This document shows positions 8,255-17,330 of a DNA stretch of 64,000 nt, in pieces (positions within the stretch are counted from its first letter, which is position 1; every line of letters begins with the position of its first letter). Position numbers and translations under genes: made by a program. Under the pieces are notes generated by a model. The model saw nothing but the letters and a program-made list of their open reading frames with translations. It was not told the DNA's origin and ran no database searches. Source of the stretch: Alphaproteobacteria bacterium (GTDB taxonomy: Bacteria; Pseudomonadota; Alphaproteobacteria; Rickettsiales; JABSSG01); NCBI GenBank assembly GCA_030426905.1, contig JAUHXQ010000006.1, forward strand, positions 1 through 64,000. Direction: 5' to 3'.

Positions 8255-9577
8255 TTAAGAAGTAGCCACACGCAAGCGTTTGCGACCAATTAAGTCTCCT
8301 TTGCTTTTTTGTGGAGCTACAATGGTAAAATTTGAGAATGACTTACAATATGTCTCTTTAATAAAGAAAAACGATATAACAAGAGAAATAGCAGCTATAA
8401 CAATTAGAATATTAAACACTAATAAATACTCGTTTAGAGTGATGCTTCTGCCAAATTGAGTATAATGATCGAATAATATACCAATTAAAGGTGCACAAAC
8501 AGCTAAAGAAGTAGTAATCATGGCATTATTTAGACCAAAGCCAATGGTAACAAATTGTTTTTTAAATTGTTCAGCTATTGCAGCAAACCCAATAGTTTGG
8601 CCGCTAGCGCCAAAGCCTAATAATAAGAAAGCAATCTGAAGAGTTAATTTATCAGACGTATATAAAATCATAATAGTAGATATCAATGACGCAATGGCAC
8701 AAAATTGCATCATTATTTTTCTACGCTCAAATATATCTGACAAAAAGCCTAATAATGGGCATCCGATAGCATAGCCTATCCATGAAATCGTAATCATGTA
8801 AGAGGCAGAGTTTATAGATATACCTTTAAGCATTAGAAATGCTCTTCCCTCGTTCTCAGATAAATATTCTACTGTAAAATACAAGCTTGCAGATAGCACC
8901 GCTAAATACCATGGCTGTACTCTAAAAAACAAACGTAATAGTGAAACAGACACTTTCTCTGGCTTATTTAGAATTATATATTTGCTTGCCTTTTGCTTTT
9001 TATTTTCTACTAAAAATAATACTAAAATTGCTAAAAAAATACCAATACCACTTAAGCATAAAAATACAAATCTCCAGCTTACACCAGCAGCTTCAGATAC
9101 ACTATTAAGAGGTCCAGCAGCTACCATAGGTCCTAATGTACCAATAAACTGAGATAAACCAATAAATATTGCCCTATATTTATGCGGCATCCATTCATAC
9201 ACAGATACCAGTAAACAAATAAATCCAAAAGATGCACCAAACCCCATAATAACTCGATAAAATATAGCTACTAAATAACTATTAGCGTAAGATAATCCAA
9301 GAGAAGATATCGTGCAGCAGATAGTCCCAATAAATAGAGATTTTTTTAACCCTATATTATTAACTATAAGACTTGCAGGTATTTGCATAATACCATATAC
9401 AAGCAAAAATACTGTAGTACTTAGCAATGAAAGCTGAAATGAAGTTAAATTTAAGTCTTTCATCAAAGGGTCCTGGTACGTACCAATTACAGTACGTAAA
9501 AAGAATTCATAAAGGAAAAACAGAGCGCATATTCCCCAAACGAAAAAACCTTTAATCTGTAACCTGTTATCACTCAT
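8255..9577 (-). CDS. MFS transporter
   Basis: This 440-residue inner-membrane carrier has about 12 hydrophobic helices in two halves. The loop after helix 2 (N-N-I-G-L-K-K-S) matches the major facilitator G-x-L-a-D-r-x-G-r-k position only loosely; the second-half loop (G-F-L-S-D-I-F-E-R-R-K) matches it well. The R-x-x-x-G-x-G-A-S helix 4 signature is present as R-V-I-M-G-F-G-A-S. The C-terminus is a short basic cytoplasmic tail. It lies 4 bp downstream of the AstE-like gene on the same strand, so the two are almost surely co-transcribed. The substrate may be related to what that partner binds; I cannot name it. Confidence 0.85.
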   Translation of the reverse strand: MSDNRLQIKGFFVWGICALFFLYEFFLRTVIGTYQDPLMKDLNLTSFQLSLLSTTVFLLVYGIMQIPASLIVNNIGLKKSLFIGTICCTISSLGLSYANSYLVAIFYRVIMGFGASFGFICLLVSVYEWMPHKYRAIFIGLSQFIGTLGPMVAAGPLNSVSEAAGVSWRFVFLCLSGIGIFLAILVLFLVENKKQKASKYIILNKPEKVSVSLLRLFFRVQPWYLAVLSASLYFTVEYLSENEGRAFLMLKGISINSASYMITISWIGYAIGCPLLGFLSDIFERRKIMMQFCAIASLISTIMILYTSDKLTLQIAFLLLGFGASGQTIGFAAIAEQFKKQFVTIGFGLNNAMITTSLAVCAPLIGILFDHYTQFGRSITLNEYLLVFNILIVIAAISLVISFFFIKETYCKSFSNFTIVAPQKSKGDLIGRKRLRVATS

Positions 9578-9581
9578 AATA

Positions 9582-10604
9582 TCAACTTATATAGCTATCT
9601 GGTTGCTTTTTATCCCATTCCTCTATAGCTGTTTCGGCTTTATCATAATCTAGAAACGAAGCTATTTTGAAAATTGGCAATCCTTCGTGAATAAGGGGAG
9701 ATGTGTTTACTCCTACTACAATACCTTTTCGTAAAGACTTGATAGGCTCATTTACGTCTGCACCAAATGGATCGCTTATATTACCGATAATTTCACCTTT
9801 TTCGATAGTCTGACCAAGGGTGACTTTTGGATGGAGAATGCCTCCCTTATGAGCTACTATCCAATCTTCATCTCGAGAAAAAATCGGAACAAATTCTTGT
9901 ATAGGTTCTTTTTTAAGCATATCAATTGCGCGCATAACATTCTTAATACCATCTACTCCAAGTGTAATCACATTCTCATCAAAGCGCATTGCTTCGCCTG
10001 CTTGATATACAAGTAAAGGAACTTGTAGTTCTTCAGTTGTCTGTCTTAGACAATTTCCTTCTAAAGTGACATTTGTTACAACAGGAGACCTAAACATTTT
10101 AGCTAGATCTTTAGCATGTTTATTATCAAAATTGCAGTATACTTGTGGTAATATGTTATGGTTCAAACCACCTGTTTGTAATTCTATACAAAAATCAGCT
10201 TTTTTAAGAATTTCTTCGGTTATTAAATATGCCATTCTTTCTCCGTATGAGCCTGTTTCATTGCCTGGAAAACAATTAGCTAAATCACTACCAGTAGGTA
10301 GAGTTAGAGGGTAATGAGTAAGCCCGTAAACATTCATGACAGGAATAGCAATAATAGTGCCAAAAATTTGTGACGGTGTAATAGTTTTTATAATTCGGTT
10401 TGCAATCTCTAAACCGTTAAGCTCCGTACCTTTCAACACAGAAAATATAACTAAACAAGGTCCTTTCTTTTTGCTGTGAATCACTTTAATTGGCATGTAT
10501 AAAGGAGAGCAGGAATATTGCTCTGGTAACTGCAAAGCAAGGTTAGCGGTTTCACCAGGATGAACGCTCGTATTACATATTGTTATCTTTTTATTATTAC
10601 GCAT
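9582..10604 (-). CDS. AstE/AspA-family protein lacking the zinc ligands (likely pseudoenzyme)
   Basis: The product has 340 residues. It matches the M14-like succinylglutamate desuccinylase/aspartoacylase family along its length, including A-I-P-V-M-N-V-Y-G, the C-F-P-G-N turn, L-P-Q-V and Y-Q-A-G-E-A-M-R-F-D-E. Active enzymes bind zinc with the H and E of an H-G-D-E motif and a second His in D-L-H-T-G. Here these read L-K-G-T-E near residue 56 and E-L-Q-T-G near 141, so both His ligands are gone. The substrate-binding D-L-N-R is D-L-A-N, and the Glu of Y-E-A-G-E is Gln. Hydrolysis therefore looks unlikely. A binding or regulatory role beside the MFS carrier is inference. Confidence 0.82.
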   Translation of the reverse strand: MRNNKKITICNTSVHPGETANLALQLPEQYSCSPLYMPIKVIHSKKKGPCLVIFSVLKGTELNGLEIANRIIKTITPSQIFGTIIAIPVMNVYGLTHYPLTLPTGSDLANCFPGNETGSYGERMAYLITEEILKKADFCIELQTGGLNHNILPQVYCNFDNKHAKDLAKMFRSPVVTNVTLEGNCLRQTTEELQVPLLVYQAGEAMRFDENVITLGVDGIKNVMRAIDMLKKEPIQEFVPIFSRDEDWIVAHKGGILHPKVTLGQTIEKGEIIGNISDPFGADVNEPIKSLRKGIVVGVNTSPLIHEGLPIFKIASFLDYDKAETAIEEWDKKQPDSYIS

Positions 10605-10715
10605 ATAGAATCTTTTGCTGCGTTATAATAGCCTTATACACTTAAAAAGTCAACAATTAACCGTTTTTAAACCTTTATTATATAAAATTAATATACTATA
10701 AAGTAAGAAGAAATT

Positions 10716-11159
10716 ATGAAAAACAAAGAGTTAAATAATCTTAAGCAAAAACTTGAAAAACAAGAAAAAGAAATAAAAGCTTTACAGGAAACACAACAAA
10801 AGATTAAAGACGGTGAAGAAAAATTACAAAACAAACTAATAAAGCTTGAAGATAAAGTTAATAAAGTAAATATGGTGGAGAAACATGCCTATACTACAAC
10901 TAATGAAGATACAACAAAAAATCTCCGGAAGACTGCTCAGATCAGCGCAAATCAAGATGATTCGCGAAAGTTATACGACGAATGGCAAAAATCCCAAGAA
11001 GAAAACAAAAAATTACGACAAAAAATAGAGCAGATAGAAGTTTTTCAAAAGCAACTAATGACCTTAGTATTAGAGCTAGAAGAAAATATGAATAAACAAG
11101 AGTTGCACTATCAAGAAATATTGAAGTATGGTAATGAATTAGGAATTTTACAAATATGA
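10716..11159 (+). CDS. small coiled-coil protein
   Basis: The product has 147 residues and is almost entirely charged helix (Lys, Glu, Gln), with heptad-like spacing of Leu and Ile over residues 5-55 and 85-130 and a short polar break between. It has no signal peptide, membrane segment or known motif. AAGAAG precedes the ATG. Such a protein probably forms a rod-like dimer. No function can be read, and neither the divergent AstE-like gene nor the downstream tRNA suggests one. Confidence 0.6.
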   Translation: MKNKELNNLKQKLEKQEKEIKALQETQQKIKDGEEKLQNKLIKLEDKVNKVNMVEKHAYTTTNEDTTKNLRKTAQISANQDDSRKLYDEWQKSQEENKKLRQKIEQIEVFQKQLMTLVLELEENMNKQELHYQEILKYGNELGILQI

Positions 11160-11317
11160 CTATAGTGGATTTGTATGACTTAGGTTTATTTGGTGCAAGT
11201 AAACAACAGTAGCATTTTGTTGCGCATTTAAAAAAATTATTACTTTACTTGAAGAGAAGAGAAAATCTTTATATAGTTCCATCGTAAGATATATTCTAAT
11301 ATTTACAAAGCATCTCC

Positions 11318-11405
11318 GGAGGGATGGCCGAGCGGTTTAAGGCGCACGCCTGGAAAGCGTGTTGACAGCAATGTCTCGAGGGTTCGAATCCCTCTCTCTC
11401 CGCCA
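11318..11405 (+). tRNA. tRNA-Ser (anticodon GGA)
   Basis: An 85-nt class II tRNA plus encoded CCA. The acceptor stem ggaggga pairs with tctctcc with one G-U. The anticodon loop CTGGAAA gives GGA, reading UCC and UCU. A long variable arm and a standard GGTTCGAATCC T-arm follow. The discriminator G fits serine. Confidence 0.97.
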
Positions 11406-11782
11406 GTTATGAATAGTCTGTTCTGGGTACCGAGTACACGGTAGCAGTTTTTCCCAAAAAAATTGTCTACTGGCTCTATTCTACAAGTACCCATATCAAA
11501 TTCTATTATTAATTCTAACTTCATTATTGACTGCCATATACAAAAAATGTATATGTTTAAGTTGATTATATTTATTTAAATTTTGCGAGCGATGGTAGCT
11601 AGTAAACTTAGGTTCTTTTCTGAGGATTCTTCTATAAAAGAAGAGTTTGTTACGGACAAAAATGGCAATAAATTCTTATGTTTTCAAGTAGGGACAATTA
11701 AGTGTTGTTCACCTTTGGATAAAAAATTCTTACAAGAAGCATAAGAAGATATTTGAGAATAATTTGATTATTATTTTGTCTG
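11406..11782. other. 377-bp gap between tRNA-Ser and dgt
   Basis: This is a mostly non-coding AT-rich stretch. The only reading frame I consider possible is the 50-codon ORF at 11592-11744, listed separately. I see no convincing terminator or repeat. Confidence 0.5.
11592..11744 (+). CDS. possible 50-residue small protein
   Basis: An ATG opens 50 codons with believable composition, including F-V-T-D-K-N-G-N-K-F-L-C-F and a C-C pair. There is no good ribosome site. It could be a genuine short protein or the remnant of a longer gene. No family is recognised. Confidence 0.25.
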   Translation: MVASKLRFFSEDSSIKEEFVTDKNGNKFLCFQVGTIKCCSPLDKKFLQEA

Positions 11783-12937
11783 TTACAATTTCTTATAAAT
11801 TTCACAGGCAAAAATGTCTGTCATTCCAGCTATATAATCTGCAACTATTATAGGTAGATCTTGTTTTTTGTCTGAAACTTTTCTGTGCCACTCTCCAGGT
11901 AGCATACCAGGATTGTTGATATAGTGTTTATACAAGCAAGTGACAATTTTCTCCGATTCAGCGGACATTTTTATTACTTCTTCTGCAGAATGTAGATTTT
12001 TAAATAAAAACTCTACTATCCTATTCAATAAGCGGTAACCTTCAGAAGAAAAATCTATTATATTAGAGTTGTAATTTTGTACATCATACAAACATTGAAT
12101 TTTTGACTTTAGAATGTTTTTTCTTGAATTTACAACAATATCTTCAATGAGATAATTTTTAATCCTTCTAATAATTTCATAGATAATTCGCCCTTTTTCT
12201 TTAGAACCTGCAATATTCATAACTTCATCGATAATATCGTTGCATATTCCAGATTGACGTAAATCATTAAGAGAGAAAAACTCTGCATTTAGTGCGTCAT
12301 CTATATCGTGACAGTTATAAGCTATGTCGTCAGCAATAGAAGCAACTTGTGCCTCAAGTGAAGAAAACTTATCTAACTGTAAATCATGCTTATCATTATA
12401 TTCTAGAATATAATCGAGAGAATATTTTACTTTCCTACTATTTTTACCAATTAAAGGACCATTATGTTTTGCAAGTCCTTCTAAAGTTTCCCAAGTTAAA
12501 TTTAAACCATTAAATTCAATATATTTTTCTTCAAGCTTTGTCACTAATTTCAGAGTATGTACATTGTGATTAAATCCTCCGTACTCTTTCAACATAGTAT
12601 TAAGTGCTTTCTCTCCTTTATGGCCAAAAGGTGGGTGACCAAGATCATGGGCCAAACATAATACTTCAACTAAATCAGTAGATAATGATAGAGCCTGAGC
12701 TATTGTTCTTCCTATTTGTGCTACTTCTAACGAATGAGTTAATCTTGTGCGATAATGATCTCCCTTGTTAGAAGTGAAAACTTGTGTTTTATGCTTTAAC
12801 CTCCTAAAAGAAGTAGAGGCAGTAATTCTATTTGTATCTCTTTGAAATTGATTGCGATAGTAAAGAGCATAATCGTTGTACAGTCTTCCTTTTGAATTTT
12901 TAGGATCAACAGCGTATGAAGCAAGGTTTTCTAGCAT
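11783..12937 (-). CDS. dgt: deoxyguanosinetriphosphate triphosphohydrolase-like HD protein
   Basis: The product has 384 residues. It belongs to the dGTPase family, which splits dGTP (or other dNTPs) into the nucleoside and triphosphate and so tunes the dNTP pool. The N-terminus has the family R-N-x-F-Q-R-D-x-x-R-I and F-R-R-L-K-H-K-T-Q-V-F motifs. The metal site is intact: H in T-H-S-L-E-V-A-Q, H-D in L-A-H-D-L-G-H-P-P-F-G-H-K-G-E near residue 99, and the later D in S-I-A-D-D-I-A-Y. The length fits the shorter type-2 group usual in alphaproteobacteria. It is divergent from erpA across 62 bp. Confidence 0.92.
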   Translation of the reverse strand: MLENLASYAVDPKNSKGRLYNDYALYYRNQFQRDTNRITASTSFRRLKHKTQVFTSNKGDHYRTRLTHSLEVAQIGRTIAQALSLSTDLVEVLCLAHDLGHPPFGHKGEKALNTMLKEYGGFNHNVHTLKLVTKLEEKYIEFNGLNLTWETLEGLAKHNGPLIGKNSRKVKYSLDYILEYNDKHDLQLDKFSSLEAQVASIADDIAYNCHDIDDALNAEFFSLNDLRQSGICNDIIDEVMNIAGSKEKGRIIYEIIRRIKNYLIEDIVVNSRKNILKSKIQCLYDVQNYNSNIIDFSSEGYRLLNRIVEFLFKNLHSAEEVIKMSAESEKIVTCLYKHYINNPGMLPGEWHRKVSDKKQDLPIIVADYIAGMTDIFACEIYKKL

Positions 12938-12999
12938 CTTGTTTTACTCCTTAAAAATGTGTATAGTAAATATATTATAAAATATCAAATTACTCTATC

Positions 13000-13353
13000 A
13001 TGAACGATACTACTTCTAATCATAACATCAAATTAACAGATGATGCATCTGAAAGAATTAAACAAATTATTAAAGAAGGTCAAGATAAAGATCAAGTCTT
13101 GCGTATTTCAGTAGAAGGAGGGGGGTGTTTTGGACTGCAGTATAAGTATGATTTTATCCCAGCGAAAGATATTACTGATAAAGATATCGTAGTAGAAAAC
13201 AATGGAGCAAAGATTATCATTGATGATATTTCAATTGGTTTTATGGAAGGTTCAATTATAAAATATGTTAAAACTCTTGGCTTTGAATCTTTTGAAATAG
13301 AAAATCCTAATAGTACAAGCAGTTGCGGTTGTGGCAACTCTTTTTCTACATAA
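13000..13353 (+). CDS. erpA: iron-sulfur cluster insertion protein (HesB/IscA/ErpA family)
   Basis: This 117-residue A-type carrier passes Fe-S clusters to target apoproteins. The three family cysteines are present: one in G-G-G-C-F-G-L-Q-Y near residue 43, and the C-G-C-G pair near the C-terminus followed by N-S-F-S. The C-G-C-G-x-S-F-S ending favours ErpA or IscA of the alphaproteobacterial type; I cannot separate the two by eye. It is divergent from dgt. Confidence 0.9.
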   Translation: MNDTTSNHNIKLTDDASERIKQIIKEGQDKDQVLRISVEGGGCFGLQYKYDFIPAKDITDKDIVVENNGAKIIIDDISIGFMEGSIIKYVKTLGFESFEIENPNSTSSCGCGNSFST

Positions 13354-13371
13354 AATTTTATAGATTATATT

Positions 13372-13926
13372 CTATTCCTCAGTGTGAAGAATAGGATCTA
13401 TTCCTGATAAACAACTAAATACATGCATCAGTCCATAATCGCCTATAAAATCAGTAAGCGACTTCCTGCCACCTCTGACTGCATCAAGCAAAATTTGTGA
13501 GTTGTCCAAAGAGTTAAACACACAAACATTATTACCATATAAATCAGTTCCATAATGAAATAGTTGTTCCACTCCCTGCATTTGTCCAACTTTTTCTCGT
13601 AAGCTGTTAGAGGTACATTCAGTATATTTCTGTACTTCTAATGTAAATTGATCGCATATATTGACACTAGCTTCAGTTCCATTTTTATTATTAGGATTGT
13701 AGTTGGGGTAATCGCAATTATCAGCAAGCAAGTCATCAGAAAACCAGCCAATACTGCAAATATTTTGCGTAAAGCAGTGAGTAGCATCACTGCTATTATG
13801 ACATGTTTGCTGTTCAGAACATTGCCTTATAAGGTTCATAGAGTAACTCGCAAATTTTGACATAAAGAGCAATTGCAAATACCCATTAGATAGCTTTACG
13901 TTACCTGAGCTTAGGCAAAAAACCAT
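13372..13926 (-). CDS. unknown Cys-rich protein
   Basis: The product has 184 residues with about ten cysteines, mostly in residues 35-110 (Q-Q-T-C, T-H-C, N-I-C, N-C-D-Y, N-I-C-D, E-C-T). The N-terminus is only weakly hydrophobic and not a clear signal peptide. The start is well supported by GAGAGGTAT ending three bases before the ATG, the same string and spacing seen before the large repeat protein at 43903. No family is recognised. It sits downstream of murE after 200 bp of AT-rich DNA and converges with erpA. Confidence 0.6.
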   Translation of the reverse strand: MVFCLSSGNVKLSNGYLQLLFMSKFASYSMNLIRQCSEQQTCHNSSDATHCFTQNICSIGWFSDDLLADNCDYPNYNPNNKNGTEASVNICDQFTLEVQKYTECTSNSLREKVGQMQGVEQLFHYGTDLYGNNVCVFNSLDNSQILLDAVRGGRKSLTDFIGDYGLMHVFSCLSGIDPILHTEE

Positions 13927-14020
13927 ATCATACCTCTCTATACTTTAACCAAAGTAATTTTTATCATCAATTAATTCTACTATCAACTACTATTGCAACT
14001 AGTAAAGTTTAAATTAAATA

Positions 14021-14050
14021 GGACTTTTTAATGTTTTTAATAATAAGTCC
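14021..14050 (-). terminator. possible weak terminator after murE
   Basis: On the minus strand GGACTT and AAGTCC can pair around an AT-rich loop, about 80 bp past the murE stop, followed by a T-rich run. The stem is short, so this is tentative. Confidence 0.3.
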
Positions 14051-14130
14051 ATAAAACTATTTTTACTTTATAATTCACTATATGCAGAAATAATTTTCTT
14101 ATAATTTAATTAACTAATAGTTAAGAACAG

Positions 14131-15576
14131 CTAATTAGTTTTATTATAGATATATTTTTCTGTGACTTCCTTATCACTGAATTTCAAAACTTTGTCACCA
14201 ATAATCTGAGTGCTTTCATGACCTTTACCAGCAATTAAAAGAAAATCATCCTTTTTAACCATTTCTACAGCAGTTTTAATTGCCTTTTCTCGGTTTCCTA
14301 TTTCGATAGCTTTAGGACAATTACTCATAATATTTCTCCTAATTAGCGCTGGATCTTCTGTTCTTGGATTATCATCTGTGACAATAACCACATCAGCAAT
14401 ATCGTTAGCAACTTTACCCATTTTACTACGTTTTTCTTTATCTCTATCTCCACCACAACCAAATACTACTATGAGTCTACCATTTGTTGTCTTTTTATCA
14501 TGTAATACTGTTAAAGATTTTTGCAAACTCTCAGGTGTATGAGCAAAATCAATAAATATATTGATATCTCTAACTTGTTCCATTCTACCTGGTACTGGCT
14601 TTAAATGTTTCAAAACGTCTAAGCATCTGTCAACCTCAAAACCCATTGCTACAGCAAGACATAATGCGCAAAGAATATTATGTATTTGAAAATCACCGAT
14701 GAACGCTAAGGTATCGCTATATTTTTTCCCATTGAGAATAAAATCAAAATGCGACTTGTTTTCTCTATATTCAATATGCAAAATTTTTAGAAAATTGCCT
14801 GATTTGCCATAGGTTAAAACTTTATGATGGTATTTTTGACACTCATGGATGATTCTCTCAGTAATGTCCATATCACTGTTAATAATAGCTATAGAGTTTT
14901 GTGACATCACTTTATTGTATAGCAACAATTTCGCTTCAAGATAGCTTTCTATGTCTTTATGATAATCTAGATGATCCTGACCGAAGCTAGTAAAAGCAGC
15001 AGCTTTAATTCTTACACCATCAATCCTGCTTTGGTCCAATCCATGACTGGAAGCTTCTAAAATGACATTATCGATATCATGAGATTTTAGCTGATGAAGG
15101 ATTCTATGCATATGCTCAGCTGTTGGAGTAGTAAGAGCTGGCCCCATGGAAACTTTATCACCAGTAGACAAAACTCCTAACGTACCTATTGAAGCAGCCT
15201 TGTAGCCAAGCAGCTCGACTATTTGCTTATAAAAATAAGCAACTGAGGTTTTGCCGTCTGTCCCAGTAACAGCCACTATATTTTCAGGTTGTTTGTAAAT
15301 AAGAGCTGCTATATGGCTTAATGTTTGAGAAGGGCTATCTACTGGTAAGAACTTTACTGATTGTTGGTAATTTAGTTCGTTTTTAAGCGTATTTGTATAA
15401 TTTTTGTCAATAACAATGAGGGTTGCTCCTTTTTTTATTGCTTCCTCTATATAGTTATGTCCATCATTATTTTGTCCTTTAATGGCAACAAAAATACTGT
15501 TTTTTTCTACTTGGCGTGAATCACTAGTAATGTTGTTGAAGTTAGTTAAGTCTTCTCGAGTAATCATCGAATACAA
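14131..15576 (-). CDS. murE: UDP-N-acetylmuramoyl-tripeptide synthetase (meso-DAP adding)
   Basis: This 481-residue cytoplasmic Mur ligase joins meso-diaminopimelate to UDP-MurNAc-L-Ala-D-Glu using ATP. The ATP loop T-G-T-D-G-K-T-S is near residue 107. The central domain has the E-A-S-S-H-G-L and H-L-D-Y-H motifs. The C-terminal D-N-P-R near residue 404 is the classic determinant for meso-DAP rather than lysine. It is the last gene of the minus-strand division cluster, one base after the ftsI stop, so the cell evidently makes DAP-type peptidoglycan. Length is normal. Confidence 0.95.
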   Translation of the reverse strand: MYSMITREDLTNFNNITSDSRQVEKNSIFVAIKGQNNDGHNYIEEAIKKGATLIVIDKNYTNTLKNELNYQQSVKFLPVDSPSQTLSHIAALIYKQPENIVAVTGTDGKTSVAYFYKQIVELLGYKAASIGTLGVLSTGDKVSMGPALTTPTAEHMHRILHQLKSHDIDNVILEASSHGLDQSRIDGVRIKAAAFTSFGQDHLDYHKDIESYLEAKLLLYNKVMSQNSIAIINSDMDITERIIHECQKYHHKVLTYGKSGNFLKILHIEYRENKSHFDFILNGKKYSDTLAFIGDFQIHNILCALCLAVAMGFEVDRCLDVLKHLKPVPGRMEQVRDINIFIDFAHTPESLQKSLTVLHDKKTTNGRLIVVFGCGGDRDKEKRSKMGKVANDIADVVIVTDDNPRTEDPALIRRNIMSNCPKAIEIGNREKAIKTAVEMVKKDDFLLIAGKGHESTQIIGDKVLKFSDKEVTEKYIYNKTN

Positions 15577-15577
15577 T

Positions 15578-17311
15578 TTATGATAGTTCCGATCTAGGAT
15601 TATAATTAATAAATAATGATTTTTCTATAGCTTCTTTTCCCTCTAATTCTGGCAATATATTTAGTACAGGCATTAATTTTTCGATAACACGAGCTGTTGC
15701 TGGGGCAGCAACCCAGCCACCAGTTGCAAATCCAAAGCTATCTTTATTTCCTTTTGGCTCATCAATTGATATTAGCATAACGTATTTAGGATCATATATT
15801 GGAAAAGTAGAGATAAATGATGATATACGTAAGTCTTTTTTATATACTCCACCAATTGATTTATTAGCTGTACCGCTTTTACCGCCGACAAAAGCTCCTT
15901 GCACCTCAGATTTTGCTCCAGAACCAAATTTTACAATCATTCGTAGTAATTTTCTCATGTTTTTTGAGGTTGATTCTTTTAAAACTTGCTTGTAATTTTC
16001 TATTTCATTTTCAGTTTTTACTATTGTAGGCTGATATAATTTTCCCCCATTTACAACTGCTCCCATTGCCTTCACTATGTGGAGAGGAGAAACAGATATA
16101 CCATGACCGTAAGATACAGTTGCAGTAGTTAAATCGCCCCATTTTGACAATGAACTATAGCTAGGAGTAGATTTTTCGTATAGCTCTACTTCTAAACTAG
16201 AGAGGAAACCTAAATTTTTTAGATATTGAAATTGCTTTTCTTTACCCATTTCTAACGCTATCTGAGATGTGCCTATATTTGAAGAATACATTAATATTTC
16301 AGGCACAGATAGCCATCCACCTTTACCTCTATAATCATTAATCGTATAGCCAGCAAGATGCAAAGGAGTATTAACATCATAAACATCATTTACTTGTATA
16401 TTGTTGTTATCAAGAGCCATAGCAACTGTAAAAACCTTAAATAAAGAGCCAACTTCATAATTACCTAAAGTTGCTTTATTAAATAAAGCATCTTCAGATA
16501 CTTTATTTAGATTATGAGGATCGTAATCAGGAAGGCTAACTATTGCTAATATTTCACCATTAGTTACATCCTGCAATATTCCTGTTCCACCAACTGCATT
16601 AAATTTTTTTATGGCTGTTAATAACTCCTGCTTGATAATATTTTGTACTTTAGTATCTAAAGATAATTTTAGTGGAGTGTTTTTGCTAATTAGCTGGTCA
16701 TCAAAGTAACGCTCTACTCCTGATAAACCTTTGCTATCAAGGCCAACATACCCAAGGACATGTGAAAATAACTCACCGTGAGGATATGCTCTTTTTGTAC
16801 TAGTTTCAAAATATAGTCCAGGGATACCAAGATCATGAACTTTTTGCTCTTCCTTAGGAGTAACACTTCGCTTAATCCAGACAAAGCTTTTATTAGAGCG
16901 TAATTTATGCAAAACATCTTTATAGTTTAATTTTGGAAAAATTTTATACAATTTTTGCGCAGTATCTACTGGGTTAGTGATAAACTTAGGATTTGCGTAT
17001 ATAGAAGTTGTTGTAAGATTTATAGCAAGCAGCTCACCATTTCTATCAACAATATCTGCACGACGAACGGCGTTGCCAGAGATTTGGTGCCTTGCTTCTG
17101 AGTGTCTCTCTCTACTAAAATCAAATTGATCAATAACGGTAACGCTGAATAATCTTAGCGCGATAACAGTATATCCGCATACAACAAATAGCAAGATAAT
17201 GTATATCCTAGCTTTAGCAACGTTATGCTCACGAGATAAAACACTACTAACTACATCTTCGGCTACATCCTTGATTATTGTTAAAAATTGTTTTATTTTA
17301 CTAAAAATCAT
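15578..17311 (-). CDS. ftsI: peptidoglycan D,D-transpeptidase FtsI (PBP3)
   Basis: This 577-residue class B penicillin-binding protein cross-links septal peptidoglycan. One membrane helix (about residues 35-55) anchors it, followed by the PBP dimer domain (R-R-A-D-I-V-D-R-N-G-E-L-L-A). The transpeptidase site is complete: S-L-F-K near 287 (nucleophile Ser), S-S-N near 343 and K-S-G-T near 477. It lies 19 bp after ftsL and 1 bp before murE, as in other dcw clusters. Confidence 0.95.
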   Translation of the reverse strand: MIFSKIKQFLTIIKDVAEDVVSSVLSREHNVAKARIYIILLFVVCGYTVIALRLFSVTVIDQFDFSRERHSEARHQISGNAVRRADIVDRNGELLAINLTTTSIYANPKFITNPVDTAQKLYKIFPKLNYKDVLHKLRSNKSFVWIKRSVTPKEEQKVHDLGIPGLYFETSTKRAYPHGELFSHVLGYVGLDSKGLSGVERYFDDQLISKNTPLKLSLDTKVQNIIKQELLTAIKKFNAVGGTGILQDVTNGEILAIVSLPDYDPHNLNKVSEDALFNKATLGNYEVGSLFKVFTVAMALDNNNIQVNDVYDVNTPLHLAGYTINDYRGKGGWLSVPEILMYSSNIGTSQIALEMGKEKQFQYLKNLGFLSSLEVELYEKSTPSYSSLSKWGDLTTATVSYGHGISVSPLHIVKAMGAVVNGGKLYQPTIVKTENEIENYKQVLKESTSKNMRKLLRMIVKFGSGAKSEVQGAFVGGKSGTANKSIGGVYKKDLRISSFISTFPIYDPKYVMLISIDEPKGNKDSFGFATGGWVAAPATARVIEKLMPVLNILPELEGKEAIEKSLFINYNPRSELS

Positions 17312-17330
17312 AACATGTAATCTAATAAAA

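Noticed and set aside
11303-11524. Minus-strand 73-codon frame containing G-E-R-G-I-R-T-L-E
   Set aside because: This is the familiar false protein read antisense through tRNA-Ser.
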